Origin: Psychrobacter coccoides
GTDB lineage: Bacteria > Pseudomonadota > Gammaproteobacteria > Pseudomonadales > Moraxellaceae
DNA: 64,000 bases
NCBI RefSeq assembly: GCF_017498085.1
Contig: NZ_JAGBKM010000017.1
Span: 1 to 64,000, forward strand
Reading direction: 5' to 3'
The notes below the pieces were generated by a model. It was given only the letters and a program-made list of their open reading frames with translations. It had not been told where the DNA came from and did not search any database. The translations under genes and the position numbers were made by a program. Of this stretch, positions 24,656 through 33,763 are shown piece by piece (the stretch's first letter is position 1; every line of letters starts with the position of its first letter).

Positions 24656-27600
24656 TTAGTTGCCTCTAGAGATACCATGGCGAGTGATACGGATCACTTC
24701 ATCAGACAGCTTCTTGGCATTGTCGGTACCGATGGCTTTGAACAGTAGCTTTAGTAGCCCAACTTTGATGTCTTTTTCCATCTGTGACGGGTTTAAGGAG
24801 TTGACTGCTACCGCTTTATCGACGACGTCATCAATAGCGTAAGCGAAGCTGACGAGTGTGTCCTTGTCTAGGCCGTTTTCTTCTAGAAGACTTGGATCAA
24901 ATAAGTGCTTGAACAGTCCATAATAGGCTTGTGCATGTTTGTTATGCTTACCTGACTCATCGATAAACTCGTTTGGCACATCAGGTACTTTGCGAGCTTT
25001 AACGTCTTGCTCAAAGCCTGCGAACATCATGTACTGCTTGACTGGTGCATCAAACATGGCTTTGGCGTCCTCAATGGCTTTTTTTAGTAGCTTAGAGAAG
25101 TGCTCTTGCGCATAAGGATCGTCAGCCAAATCCTCTTCAATCATCTTAGTGACACGGCTGGTGATTTTGTCTGTTTGGTTACGTGCTTCGTCATCACTTA
25201 GTGCTTCAGGTTTGATGTCCTTGCCCATATTGCCGACTAGATAAGCGCCTTTAGGCTCTCTGACTTCTATGCCTGCGATATGTTTATTAAGTAGGGTGCG
25301 AATATCATCTTCAAACTCATCAAAATTGATGGTTTCATTGGCATCTTCACGTGCCTGTTTACGCAGCTCCACAAAGGCCTTTAAGTCTTTTTTATAACGA
25401 TCTCGCTTACCCTCAAAAAAGCTGTCTTCAAAGTAGGAGGCCGATTGTAGTGCGACTTTCATCACATTAGCAAACTCAGTTAAAGCGGCATAAAAATCAT
25501 CACGCTTTTTCAGGCGAGTATCGATAAAGACGCCCTCTCGCTCTTCTATTTTAGGCGATAACGACTGACGCAGGGCGTTGCCATCTTGTTTGTTGCTAAC
25601 ATCAGCAAAAATCGCCCAGACTTTTTTGTGTAGCATCGGCAGTCTTTTGTATTCAGAGTCCATGGCATGGTACATACCCGCCAAATCTTCAATGTCAAAG
25701 CCACCTTGGGTACGTTCCGCTAGATCTTGGTATTTTTCAATCGTGGTATCAAGCTCTTTTAGGATGCCACGATAATCAATCAAATAACCGAACTGCTTTT
25801 TGTTATGCAAGCGGTTAACGCGAGCAATGGCCTGAATCAAGTTATGACTCTTTAGCGGTTTATCGATATATAGCACGGTGTTTTTGGGTTCATCAAAGCC
25901 AGTTAACAGCTTATCCACCACGATCATAATATCTGGGCCATCATCCTCACCAAAAGCATCAATGATGTCCTTAGTATATTGGGTATCGTCCATACCGTAT
26001 TTGGGCGCGACGTTATCCTGCCACCAGTTCTGGACGATGTCTTTGCTCTCGGCATCGACGACTTCATGACCTTCACGAGTATCAGGCGGTGACATAGCCA
26101 CGACTGATGAAACCTTACCAATGGCGTCTAAAGCTTGCTTATAGCGAATAGCAGATACTTTAGAATCACAAGCCAGCTGACCTTTTAGGCCTTGCTGCTT
26201 GAAGTTTTGGAAGTGGTCGGAGATGTCATGAGCGATCAGTTCAATACGACCTTCGACTTGATAGACTTGGCCTTTTTTGGAAAACTTACGTTTAAGGTCC
26301 GCTTTTTGCTCACTGGTGAGCTTTTGTGTGATACGCTCAAACCATTTATCGATTGCGACATCATTGGTATTGAGCTCAGGGATGCGCTCTTCATAGAGTA
26401 GGGGCGTGACGGTTTTATCGGCTACCGCTTGCTGCATGGTATAGGAGTGAATGATGGTGCCAAATTTGTTTTCGGTCTTATCATCTTTAAGCAGCGGTGT
26501 ACCCGTAAAGGCGATAAAGGCGGCATTGGGCAGAGCCTGCTGCATACGGATGTTGTTTTCACCGTTTTGGCTGCGGTGACCCTCATCAACCAAGACGATG
26601 ATGTTTTCACTAGGGTTATAAAACTCATCGTACTGCGCCGCTGCACCAAACTTATTGATGATAGAGAACACAATACGCTCGTTACTTTTGCCGATCTTTT
26701 TGGCTAGGTCTCTACCCGATAGCGCTTTGGCAAGGCGGCGATCTTTATCACTCAGCGCCCCTGCTGAGATAAAGGTACGGGCGATTTGGTTTTCCAAGTC
26801 TATTCGGTCGGTCACGACAAACACACGGCACTTGGCAAGATCCTCAAGCCAAATCAGCGCCTTAGATAAAAATACCATGGTAAAGGACTTACCACTACCT
26901 GTGGTATGCCAAATCACGCCACCCTCACGGCTTCCTTGCTCGTCAAAATGACTGATGCGCTTGACTAGGGCTTTGATGCCGAAGACTTGCTGATAGCGCG
27001 CCACGATCTTACCTGCCTTACTATCAAACAGGGTGTAGTAGCGAGTCATATCGAGCAGTCGGTCAGGACGTAGTAGGCTGATAATCAAGCGGTCTTGAGC
27101 GGTAACGGCAAGCGAGCCAGCAGCAAGCAGTGATTGATATTCACGTTTATCATAAGCGCTACGCTGTGCAAACAAGTGGTCGATTTGAGGATCATCTAAG
27201 CGTTGGTTTTTTAATTGATGAAACTCAGTCTCGCTGATTTCTTCTTCGATCCATTTAGACCAGAACTTCTCAGGGGTGCCGCAAGTACCGTACAACCCCT
27301 CATGACCATTGATAGCAAGCAGCAGCTGACTGTAGGCAAATAGATGCGGAATGTACTTCTGCCCTTGGTTACGGATGTGCTGCGAGATGGCTTGGCTATT
27401 GGTGGATTGATGCGGATTGTTTGAATCGGGGCGCTTGGCTTCTATCACTACTAGCGGTAAGCCGTTTACAAAGCAGACGATATCGGGGATGACGTTACTA
27501 GTGGCATCAGCGTTTTGCACGACCATCTCTTCGGTGACGTGATAGGCATTGTTTTCGATATGCTGCCAGTCGATGAGCTGAATAGTCGGCGAGGCTTTTT

Positions 27601-27979
27601 TACCATCGATAAATTCGGTGACGCTAATGCCATAGAGTAGGGCGTCATATAGTTTCTCATTAGCACGAGTGAGCCCGAGGTTCATCGCAGGGTTTAGCTC
27701 GCTGATGATCTTGTCGATACCAGCGTCAGACAGATGATGCTGCTGACCTTCAGATGGATAAGTTTGATCGGCTAAAAACTTACGCAGTATAGGCAATAGC
27801 ATCACTTGATTGCTGCTATTGGCTGATTTTTGTAGACTTGAGCTTTTAGGGCTGCGTAGCTGTAAGCACTCTTGCGGGGAGAGATAGCGATAGCCCAAAT
27901 TCATGAGTAAGGTAAGGGCAGGGATTTTTGCGCTAAATTCTTCTTTGAAGTTGATTGCTCTATTAGAGGTTATTTCCAT
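24656..27979 (-). CDS. hsdR: Type I restriction enzyme R subunit
   Basis: The 1107-residue motor and nuclease subunit that translocates and cuts unmethylated DNA in complex with HsdM and HsdS. The N-terminal PD-(D/E)xK nuclease shows Asp166 (PDIVCF) and Glu180-x-Lys182 (VVIEAKRP). The SF2 motor has Walker A (WHTTGSGKSFTM), the DEGH box (VLVDEGHRSQ), AFTGTPL, and late motif QAIARVNR. The C-terminal ~250 residues are helical, as expected for HsdM contact. It overlaps the end of the abi gene by 10 bases, with a GGAGAGAG site inside that gene. All motifs look intact. Confidence 0.96.
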   Translation of the reverse strand: MEITSNRAINFKEEFSAKIPALTLLMNLGYRYLSPQECLQLRSPKSSSLQKSANSSNQVMLLPILRKFLADQTYPSEGQQHHLSDAGIDKIISELNPAMNLGLTRANEKLYDALLYGISVTEFIDGKKASPTIQLIDWQHIENNAYHVTEEMVVQNADATSNVIPDIVCFVNGLPLVVIEAKRPDSNNPHQSTNSQAISQHIRNQGQKYIPHLFAYSQLLLAINGHEGLYGTCGTPEKFWSKWIEEEISETEFHQLKNQRLDDPQIDHLFAQRSAYDKREYQSLLAAGSLAVTAQDRLIISLLRPDRLLDMTRYYTLFDSKAGKIVARYQQVFGIKALVKRISHFDEQGSREGGVIWHTTGSGKSFTMVFLSKALIWLEDLAKCRVFVVTDRIDLENQIARTFISAGALSDKDRRLAKALSGRDLAKKIGKSNERIVFSIINKFGAAAQYDEFYNPSENIIVLVDEGHRSQNGENNIRMQQALPNAAFIAFTGTPLLKDDKTENKFGTIIHSYTMQQAVADKTVTPLLYEERIPELNTNDVAIDKWFERITQKLTSEQKADLKRKFSKKGQVYQVEGRIELIAHDISDHFQNFKQQGLKGQLACDSKVSAIRYKQALDAIGKVSSVVAMSPPDTREGHEVVDAESKDIVQNWWQDNVAPKYGMDDTQYTKDIIDAFGEDDGPDIMIVVDKLLTGFDEPKNTVLYIDKPLKSHNLIQAIARVNRLHNKKQFGYLIDYRGILKELDTTIEKYQDLAERTQGGFDIEDLAGMYHAMDSEYKRLPMLHKKVWAIFADVSNKQDGNALRQSLSPKIEEREGVFIDTRLKKRDDFYAALTEFANVMKVALQSASYFEDSFFEGKRDRYKKDLKAFVELRKQAREDANETINFDEFEDDIRTLLNKHIAGIEVREPKGAYLVGNMGKDIKPEALSDDEARNQTDKITSRVTKMIEEDLADDPYAQEHFSKLLKKAIEDAKAMFDAPVKQYMMFAGFEQDVKARKVPDVPNEFIDESGKHNKHAQAYYGLFKHLFDPSLLEENGLDKDTLVSFAYAIDDVVDKAVAVNSLNPSQMEKDIKVGLLKLLFKAIGTDNAKKLSDEVIRITRHGISRGN

Positions 27980-28893
27980 AATGGGTGCTCTCTCCAGTTT
28001 TCAGGCAAACCCATTGCTGAGCGCCATTTTCTCTCGGCAGCTAATGGCTCTAGTATATTATTTACTTCTACTGCCCAATCATCTCCGTTGCCAGTCTCTT
28101 TTAATAAGTGACGCAACATCAATAAAACATAGAATATTCTGTCGTTTCTAGGGGTCATTGGTGGTAGCCAGTTTACATCTTTTGTTCTATCTGGTTTTAT
28201 TGCTAGCGAGCGATTCCACAAGCGACCATGATGGGCACAAATATTTCTAACATAAGTCAAAGTATGTAGCCAATCGCCAAGCTTTTTGTGATGAAGACTG
28301 AAATGGTCAGAAATTAATTTTTTATCTTCAATCCCTTGTGCTCGGTTATTAATCAAACCTCTATATCCAACCGACAATGCACCTAGTGAAATTACTTCGG
28401 TAAGCATCCAAATAGGAACCTTTGGAAAGCCTGCATACTTCAAACTGTAATGCTTGATGAAATCATCAGTTGACCAACTTACTTCGTTTTGTATTTTTCC
28501 AAGCCATTTTTGATGATCAAATTTAGAGTGGAAGTTACCTTTGTCAGTATATCCAAAAGCACCATATCTATGACCCATTTGATAAGTAAATTGAGTCCTA
28601 ACAGCGATTTCAACACGTTCGATGGCATCAAGTATTAAAGAGCGTAGCTTACGGTCAAATTCATATAGAGACACGACTTCATTGAAGTTCGTTCCATCCT
28701 GAAATTGGCTGGTAACGACATTTTGGTCATTGCGAATTCGAAAGGGATACCAATAGCCGCTTAAACGATAATAGCTAATACTGGCTAACTTGGCTTCGGC
28801 AAGATCTTTGTCTTCAAAAAACATGCCTTTTTTCTCAAGACGTGTAATTTGCTGTGCAAAGGTGAGAGGAGGTTTGACATAGGTAACTAACAT
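27970..28893 (-). CDS. Abi_2 (AbiD/F-like) abortive infection protein
   Basis: A 307-residue soluble protein of the Abi_2 family (AbiD/AbiF-like; HEPN-related). The characteristic opening is seen (YVKPPLTFAQQITRLEKKG), with YYRLSGYWYPFR and a late segment LTYVRNICAHHGRLWNR that carries an R-x4-H HEPN-type motif (RNICAH), expected to be an RNase active site. It is inserted between hsdS and hsdR with its own promoter and leader, and is translationally coupled to hsdR by a 10-base overlap. In this family such proteins cause growth arrest after phage infection; here it may back up the RM system. Confidence 0.88.
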   Translation of the reverse strand: MLVTYVKPPLTFAQQITRLEKKGMFFEDKDLAEAKLASISYYRLSGYWYPFRIRNDQNVVTSQFQDGTNFNEVVSLYEFDRKLRSLILDAIERVEIAVRTQFTYQMGHRYGAFGYTDKGNFHSKFDHQKWLGKIQNEVSWSTDDFIKHYSLKYAGFPKVPIWMLTEVISLGALSVGYRGLINNRAQGIEDKKLISDHFSLHHKKLGDWLHTLTYVRNICAHHGRLWNRSLAIKPDRTKDVNWLPPMTPRNDRIFYVLLMLRHLLKETGNGDDWAVEVNNILEPLAAERKWRSAMGLPENWREHPLWK

Positions 28894-28930
28894 TGCTTAG
28901 CTACCTCATAAAGAGAAATTTTAGATAAAG

Positions 28931-28980
28931 AAAAACCGCCAAGGTTGCGCGTTACCCAGAGGGCACTAAGCGTGACGGTT
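28931..28980 (-). terminator. Leader terminator/attenuator before the abi gene
   Basis: In the minus-strand transcript AACCGUCA (from 28980) pairs with UGGCGGUU (to about 28934, one G-U), followed by UUUCUUU. A smaller hairpin (GCCC-UCU-GGG) lies inside the loop. It lies between the promoter and the abi start, so readthrough would have to be permitted. Confidence 0.55.
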
Positions 28981-28991
28981 ATGTTGCGTAC

Positions 28992-29022
28992 ATTATACGG
29001 CGTATTGACACTTCTGTCAATA
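28992..29022 (-). promoter_or_regulatory. Consensus sigma70 promoter with palindromic operator
   Basis: On the minus strand TTGACA (29020-29015), a 17-base spacer, then TATAAT (28997-28992): a perfect consensus promoter. The -35 box is one arm of a 20-base palindrome, TATTGACA-N4-TGTCAATA (29003-29022), a likely repressor site. It points to the abi gene 99 bases downstream. Confidence 0.8.
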
Positions 29023-29147
29023 CATGCATTCAGACACCACTTTTGCATCTTTTCCAAAAGATAATTCCTCAATTATTTAAAATCAGCTCATATTTAGTTT
29101 TTTACTTCTATATTTTATCGGTGCTTAAAAAGCACCCTACGCCAAAA

Positions 29148-30404
29148 TCACCCATCAATCCGCACCCGCTTCTTACCCGTCAACAACACCTGCATCAGCG
29201 CCTTTTTCTCTTGCTGTAAATCGGCAAGCTGTTGTTCGAGCAATTCGATTTCTTTATCGGCATTGGTTAATACCGCAGCGATCTTTTGTTGTTCTTCAAC
29301 AGGAGGCAATGGAATAGTAATTTTTACCAATTGCCTTTTAGAAAGGTTAAACCTCGTCGAACCTTGAGCTAAGATAGAAATCTTCCTACGAATCTTACTA
29401 CTTCTTAACATGTAGCCAATGAAGAATGGTGAGACTCTTTCAAGGGGCTGAAGTCTGAATCCAAAACAGAAAGAGTTTAAATATATATTCTCTTTTGTAT
29501 CTGAAGTAAATACAGAAGACATGCCTACTTCTTCTGGAGTTTCAGAGGATGTTGTAAAAAAAATATCTCCAAACTGTACTGCGTTCTGTTTTTCATCTGA
29601 GCCTATATTTACAAAATCAAGATTATCTGTGTCTATGAAAGTATTTCTAAATATGTTTATGTAAGGGATATACTTTTCACCACTACCGAAATCTACTTTC
29701 GTCTTACCAGTCAACCCATTAAAGGTTGAGCCCAATTCACCTAATTTAACCTCCTCCCACTCACCCTCAAACTGCTCACCATTGTCATCAAGCAAACGCT
29801 TTTTACCCGTCAGTAACTGCTGCATCAATGCTTTTTTCTGCTGTTTGCTGTTATCAATCAAACGCTCAGTGCTATCAATCGCTTTATCCCAAGTAGATAG
29901 GATTTTGGCGATTTTTTGTTGTTCGGGTAGGGGTGGTAAAGGGAACTCAATTGAGTAAAAGTCTTTGTGGTTTAGATCTGGAATTGTACTTGAGCCAGCT
30001 TTAGTTAAGATCAAATGCTGAACTCTAGGTGATCTTAGATAATTAACTAAGAAAGTCTTATCAATTTTACTCTTATCAAAATCCATTAAGAAAAAGTTAT
30101 TGTGAAAAGCACCTTCAATATCAGTTACAACAATTCCAGTATTGCCTGTTCTAGTCATTAGTACGTCATCTTTAGTACAAATAACTCTCTCAGATGGACG
30201 TTCTACATACTCACGCGATTGCTGAGCCTGTTTGATCGATTGAATTGTAATGTACTCTTTCGAGGTTTCAGTAGGTTCTTTCAAACGTTTAGAGATCGCA
30301 ATTTGTAATCCTTGGCGTACTTTCATTACGTCTAGAAATTTTACCCTTTGCCAATCATCAGGAATTATACCTAGCTGTGATGGTTGAGGTTTATTAGGCA
30401 CCAT
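29148..30404 (-). CDS. hsdS: Type I restriction-modification specificity subunit
   Basis: The ~418-residue DNA-recognition subunit of the type I complex. Two target-recognition domains are each followed by a conserved helical spacer: LPPLPEQQKIAKILSTWDKA then KALMQQLLTGKKRL in the middle, and LPPVEEQQKIAAVLTNADKE then KALMQVLLTGKKRV at the C-terminus. ATG 30404 is chosen because AAGGAGC lies 6 bases before it; an in-frame TTG at 30410 is also possible. It overlaps the end of hsdM by 11 bases. Both recognition domains appear complete, so a bipartite target is expected, but its sequence cannot be read from this. Confidence 0.94.
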   Translation of the reverse strand: MVPNKPQPSQLGIIPDDWQRVKFLDVMKVRQGLQIAISKRLKEPTETSKEYITIQSIKQAQQSREYVERPSERVICTKDDVLMTRTGNTGIVVTDIEGAFHNNFFLMDFDKSKIDKTFLVNYLRSPRVQHLILTKAGSSTIPDLNHKDFYSIEFPLPPLPEQQKIAKILSTWDKAIDSTERLIDNSKQQKKALMQQLLTGKKRLLDDNGEQFEGEWEEVKLGELGSTFNGLTGKTKVDFGSGEKYIPYINIFRNTFIDTDNLDFVNIGSDEKQNAVQFGDIFFTTSSETPEEVGMSSVFTSDTKENIYLNSFCFGFRLQPLERVSPFFIGYMLRSSKIRRKISILAQGSTRFNLSKRQLVKITIPLPPVEEQQKIAAVLTNADKEIELLEQQLADLQQEKKALMQVLLTGKKRVRIDG

Positions 30405-31935
30405 AACCAAGCTCCTTAAGATAGCTATCCATCTCAGTCTCTAAGCTAGCAAGCTCAGCTTTCAATGCCAAACGCTGCTCTCGTACCGCCACAAGATCAA
30501 TCTCTGCCTCAGGCTCAAAGGTATCGACATAACGAGGAATGTTGAGGTTAAAGTCGTTCTCCTTAATCTCATCAAGGCTGGCAACATAGGCATATTTATC
30601 GACAAACTCACGGTTGTTATAAGTCTCAATGATTTTTGCCAAATTCTCATCCGTCAGCTTGTTTTGGTTCGAGCCAGATTCAAACTCACGACTGGCATCG
30701 ATAAACAGTACAGAGTCATCAACTTGACCATTGACAGGATCAGCTTTATTCTTCTTAAACACCAATATCGCCGCAGGAATCCCCGTACCAAAGAACAGCT
30801 TTTCCGGTAAGCCAATCACCGTATCGAGCAGGTTTTCTTCAATGAGCTGCTGACGGATTTTGCCCTCACTTGAGCCGCGAAACAACACCCCATGCGGCAC
30901 GACCACACCCATACGCCCTGTGTCGTTCTTAAGCGTTTCAATCATATGGGTGATAAAGGCATAGTCGCCCTTGGTCTTCGGCGGTATGCCACGATGAAAG
31001 CGACCGTGTGGATCATCGCTGGCATCCTCATGACCCCATTTGCTTAGCGAAAACGGCGGGTTTGCCGTCACCACATCGAAGCGCAGTAGCGAGCCTTTAT
31101 CATCAAGCAGCAGCGGATGACGCAAGGTATCGCCCCATTCGATACGGTGGTTGTCCTCACCATGCAAAAACATATTCATTTTTGCCAGTGCCCACGTCGA
31201 GCCAATCGCCTCTTGCCCAAACAGCTCATAGTTCTTTGTGCCAGAGTTTTTACGTGCCATCGCCCCGCATTTAATCAGTAGCGAACCTGACCCGCAAGCA
31301 GGATCGCAGATCGCATCGCCCTCGACAGGATTTAGGATAGTCGCAAGTAGGGTAGACACCTCAGGCGGGGTGTAGAACTCGCCAGCACTAGCGCCCGCAT
31401 CAGCGGCGAAGTGCTTGATCAGATACTCATAGGCATTACCAATCACATCCAAGCTACCGACCCGTGACGGGCTGAGGTTCATCACCTCTTTGCCGTAGTC
31501 TTCAAGCAAATGCCGCAGTAGCTCGTTTTTCTTCTTCTCATTACCAAGGCGATCCGTATTGAAGCTGATGTCTTGGAATACGTTTTTGAGCTTATTACCG
31601 TTGGCTTCCTCTATCGCATGTAGCGCTTCATCGATACGCTGACCGTTACCCGGCTGATGACGCTGCTCGTATAGATCCCAAAAGCTGGCACCATCGGGCA
31701 ACACAAAGCGCTGGTTGCTCATCAGCTCCTTGACCAAATCGGCATCGCCATACTCGTCCATCAGGCTGTTGTATTCATCACGGTACACATCCGATAAATA
31801 CTTCAAAAACAGCATGGTCAAAATAAAGTCTTTATAAGTATCGGCGCTGATCACACCGCGAAAGGTGTCACAGGCGTTCCAAACCGCTTTGTTGATCTCA
31901 GCTTGACTGATAGGGGAGATAGGAGTTGCAGCCAT
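30394..31935 (-). CDS. hsdM: Type I restriction-modification N6-adenine methyltransferase subunit
   Basis: The 513-residue methyltransferase subunit that protects host DNA by N6-adenine methylation. The N-terminal HsdM_N domain (NKAVWNACDTFRG ... FLKYLSD) precedes the catalytic domain with SAM motif I (DPACGSGSLLIKCG, near residue 208) and catalytic NPPF (TANPPFSLSKWG, near residue 291). GEFYTPPEVSTLLA is the usual family lead-in. AAGGAAA lies upstream of ATG 31935. It is the first gene of the RM operon; short direct repeats upstream (31968-32009) may regulate it. Confidence 0.96.
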   Translation of the reverse strand: MAATPISPISQAEINKAVWNACDTFRGVISADTYKDFILTMLFLKYLSDVYRDEYNSLMDEYGDADLVKELMSNQRFVLPDGASFWDLYEQRHQPGNGQRIDEALHAIEEANGNKLKNVFQDISFNTDRLGNEKKKNELLRHLLEDYGKEVMNLSPSRVGSLDVIGNAYEYLIKHFAADAGASAGEFYTPPEVSTLLATILNPVEGDAICDPACGSGSLLIKCGAMARKNSGTKNYELFGQEAIGSTWALAKMNMFLHGEDNHRIEWGDTLRHPLLLDDKGSLLRFDVVTANPPFSLSKWGHEDASDDPHGRFHRGIPPKTKGDYAFITHMIETLKNDTGRMGVVVPHGVLFRGSSEGKIRQQLIEENLLDTVIGLPEKLFFGTGIPAAILVFKKNKADPVNGQVDDSVLFIDASREFESGSNQNKLTDENLAKIIETYNNREFVDKYAYVASLDEIKENDFNLNIPRYVDTFEPEAEIDLVAVREQRLALKAELASLETEMDSYLKELGYGA

Positions 31936-31967
31936 GTCAGGGTGTTTCCTTAAATGAGTCTATGATT

Positions 31968-32009
31968 TATAGTTGAAGGATTGATAGTTGTAGGAACTGA
32001 TAGTTATCG
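31968..32009. repeat. Three ~15-bp direct repeats before hsdM
   Basis: Units TTATAGTTGAAGGAT, TGATAGTTGTAGGAAC and TGATAGTTATCG follow one another with a period of 15-16 bases, starting 33 bases upstream of hsdM. They may be an operator for the RM operon. Confidence 0.4.
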
Positions 32010-32186
32010 TGTTATTGGTTTAATGCATCTTGCGCACTATATTAGTTTACTGACACGCTTTAGTCTATCGCCATTGTATCAGTGTACGACATTGAGCGTC
32101 GCATGGATAAAGCGGTTTTCTGACTTAACGTATAGGGGGGAGGGGCGTCATTCTAAGAAGGCTGCTTAATAAAATAATAGACACAA

Positions 32187-32220
32187 AAAAACCGCAGACC
32201 ATAGTTGGTTTGCGGTTTTT
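32187..32220. terminator. Bidirectional intrinsic terminator
   Basis: AAAAACCGCA (32187-32196) pairs with TGCGGTTTTT (32211-32220), with inner ACC/GGT pairs. On the minus strand it would terminate the tRNA gene whose 3' end remains at 32234-32252. Confidence 0.8.
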
Positions 32221-32233
32221 CGTACTTCTATAA

Positions 32234-32252
32234 TGGTACCCGGAGCCGGAAC
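32234..32252 (-). other. Island attachment site: remnant of a tRNA-Leu 3' end
   Basis: The minus strand reads GTTCCGGCTCCGGGTACCA, the T-arm/acceptor end of a tRNA with its CCA. CTCCGGGTACCA matches the end of leucine tRNA of the UAA type (E. coli leuZ ends this way). The rest of the tRNA is missing, and a tRNA-style terminator follows. This is the expected far-end att copy of an element integrated into a tRNA gene; the matching integrase is at 62618-63979. Confidence 0.72.
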
Positions 32253-32365
32253 AGTTTTATGTAAGTAAGTTTTTGATTTAGTTAAATTTTAATTTTCTAA
32301 TTAATTTTAGTGTACAAAATAGTGTACATAATAAGCAAGTTTCATATTCCAGCTATGTAAGCTGA

Positions 32366-33277
32366 TTAATCAGTACTATCATACGCTTCATCAATTAGTT
32401 GCTGAAGATATTCTGCGCTACTTACTCCATACTCGCTAGCTAATTTTTTAAGCCTATTCATATGGCGTCTGGTTAAGAAGTGCTCTTGAGCTGTCTCAGC
32501 ATCTTTCTTATCACGAAATTTTTTCTGACTCCAAGCCTTACGCATATTTGAAATAAAGAATCTCTTGTTTGCGGTAGGCGTATATTGGTAGTTCATGTTA
32601 TGAAAATTATCTATAGTATCTAAACTTGCACAAATTTGCGCAAACGTATCTTTGTTATCTTGAGCCAAAAATAATACATTTTGCACCAGCATTCCAGCTT
32701 TTCTAAGATAGTCTACTGCCCAATAGAGTTGATCTATATCATTGATGTCAATCCAATCAGTATATTTACGTTCTGTAAGTATTGAGTGGTAGAGTCGTTT
32801 CGTATCGTTGATGACTGTCAGTTTATACTCTAAACCAAAATTATAGTTATTGATAATATGTAGTTGCTCACTATCATTCGAATAAATAGGAGGGTTCAGT
32901 AGCATGAAAGAGCAATCTATACCAGTGATCAAATAATCTACGTGGTTACTAAGGCTATTATGAGCTAAATGTATGTTTGATGTAAGGTGGTTATGATAGT
33001 AGTTATAAAACCATAGCGAGGCTCTCAAGTCTTTTGTTATCCAATTTGAGCTTTCTTCAGGTACTAAAACAGACTTTACATCATTAAGTAAAACTAATAA
33101 GAGGCCTTGGTCTAAATATGTTTGTTGAAGCCTTCTGAGTAGATAGTCCTTATCTCTAATTATAACGATGTCGTTATGATATTGGTTCAGAATAGCTAGA
33201 GTTGCAGCTACCTCTCTTTCCGTTAATCCATTAGCTTTATGTAGCAGTTGTTCTTTCGTTGATTGGTTGTTATTCAT
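32366..33277 (-). CDS. Hypothetical island protein with RHH-like C-terminus
   Basis: A ~303-residue soluble protein, family not recognised. The N-terminal ~240 residues are aromatic-rich (SLWFYNYYHNHL, DWIDINDIDQLYWAVDYL). The C-terminal segment, with AQEHFLTRRHMNRLKKLAS followed by EYGVSSAEYLQQLIDEAY, looks like a ribbon-helix-helix or similar DNA-binding unit: a strand followed by two helices with the G-V-S turn. ATG 33277 has GGA 7 bases upstream; ATG 33289 is in frame. It lies next to the att end and is divergent from the gp2 gene, so a role in element control is possible. Confidence 0.6.
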   Translation of the reverse strand: MNNNQSTKEQLLHKANGLTEREVAATLAILNQYHNDIVIIRDKDYLLRRLQQTYLDQGLLLVLLNDVKSVLVPEESSNWITKDLRASLWFYNYYHNHLTSNIHLAHNSLSNHVDYLITGIDCSFMLLNPPIYSNDSEQLHIINNYNFGLEYKLTVINDTKRLYHSILTERKYTDWIDINDIDQLYWAVDYLRKAGMLVQNVLFLAQDNKDTFAQICASLDTIDNFHNMNYQYTPTANKRFFISNMRKAWSQKKFRDKKDAETAQEHFLTRRHMNRLKKLASEYGVSSAEYLQQLIDEAYDSTD

Positions 33278-33683
33278 GAGAAAATCCATATAGCTGAGAT
33301 AAAGTTACCCGTAAACTGTAAATATTTAAGCAGTATTAAAGTGGAGTTTATAAGGTATTATGATAGTATATCAGTAATTATATCGTAGTATTTATAGTAA
33401 TACTATTCTGAGTATAAAGCTTAGAGAATACGGGTTTTCTATACGTAGAACCTACCTATTTAGTAACCTAATAATTATATGCCTTTAATAGATGATGGTG
33501 GTTTTTACCGAATAATCATCAACCTATAAAATCAGGAATTAGTGCAGTTGTACCAATTGCAAGCGATCAGCTAACTCCATCTTCACTCTCTTCCCTAAAA
33601 CACAGCGAATTACTGTGTTGCGATTTTCATAAACCCAATGCTGGCTTACACAAATCTTGCCTTTGGATACTCATGAACAGACG

Positions 33684-33711
33684 GTACTATAATATAAATT
33701 ATATTAAGTAC
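33684..33711. repeat. AT-rich 28-bp inverted repeat
   Basis: GTACT (33684-33688) and AGTAC (33707-33711) enclose AATATAA-A-TTATATT, a perfect dyad. Candidate operator or melting site upstream of gp2. Confidence 0.55.
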
Positions 33712-33763
33712 TACTTAACCAAGGCGGATGCTGTCCGCATCTAGGAATAAAAAAATACACAAC

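Larger units (their letters stand above)
31936..32365. other. 430-bp region between hsdM and the island's first gene
   Basis: No gene. It holds short direct repeats before hsdM, a strong terminator hairpin (32187-32220), the tRNA 3'-end remnant (32234-32252), and two TAGTGTACA direct repeats near 32309-32327. Confidence 0.6.

Noticed and set aside
28887..29072. 61-residue minus-strand reading frame before the abi gene
   Set aside because: It spans the consensus promoter, palindrome and leader hairpin and has no ribosome-binding site or plausible composition; the regulatory reading explains the sequence better.
32234..32252. A functional tRNA gene at the left island end
   Set aside because: Only the last 19 bases of the tRNA are present; the adjacent sequence cannot form the anticodon and D arms.
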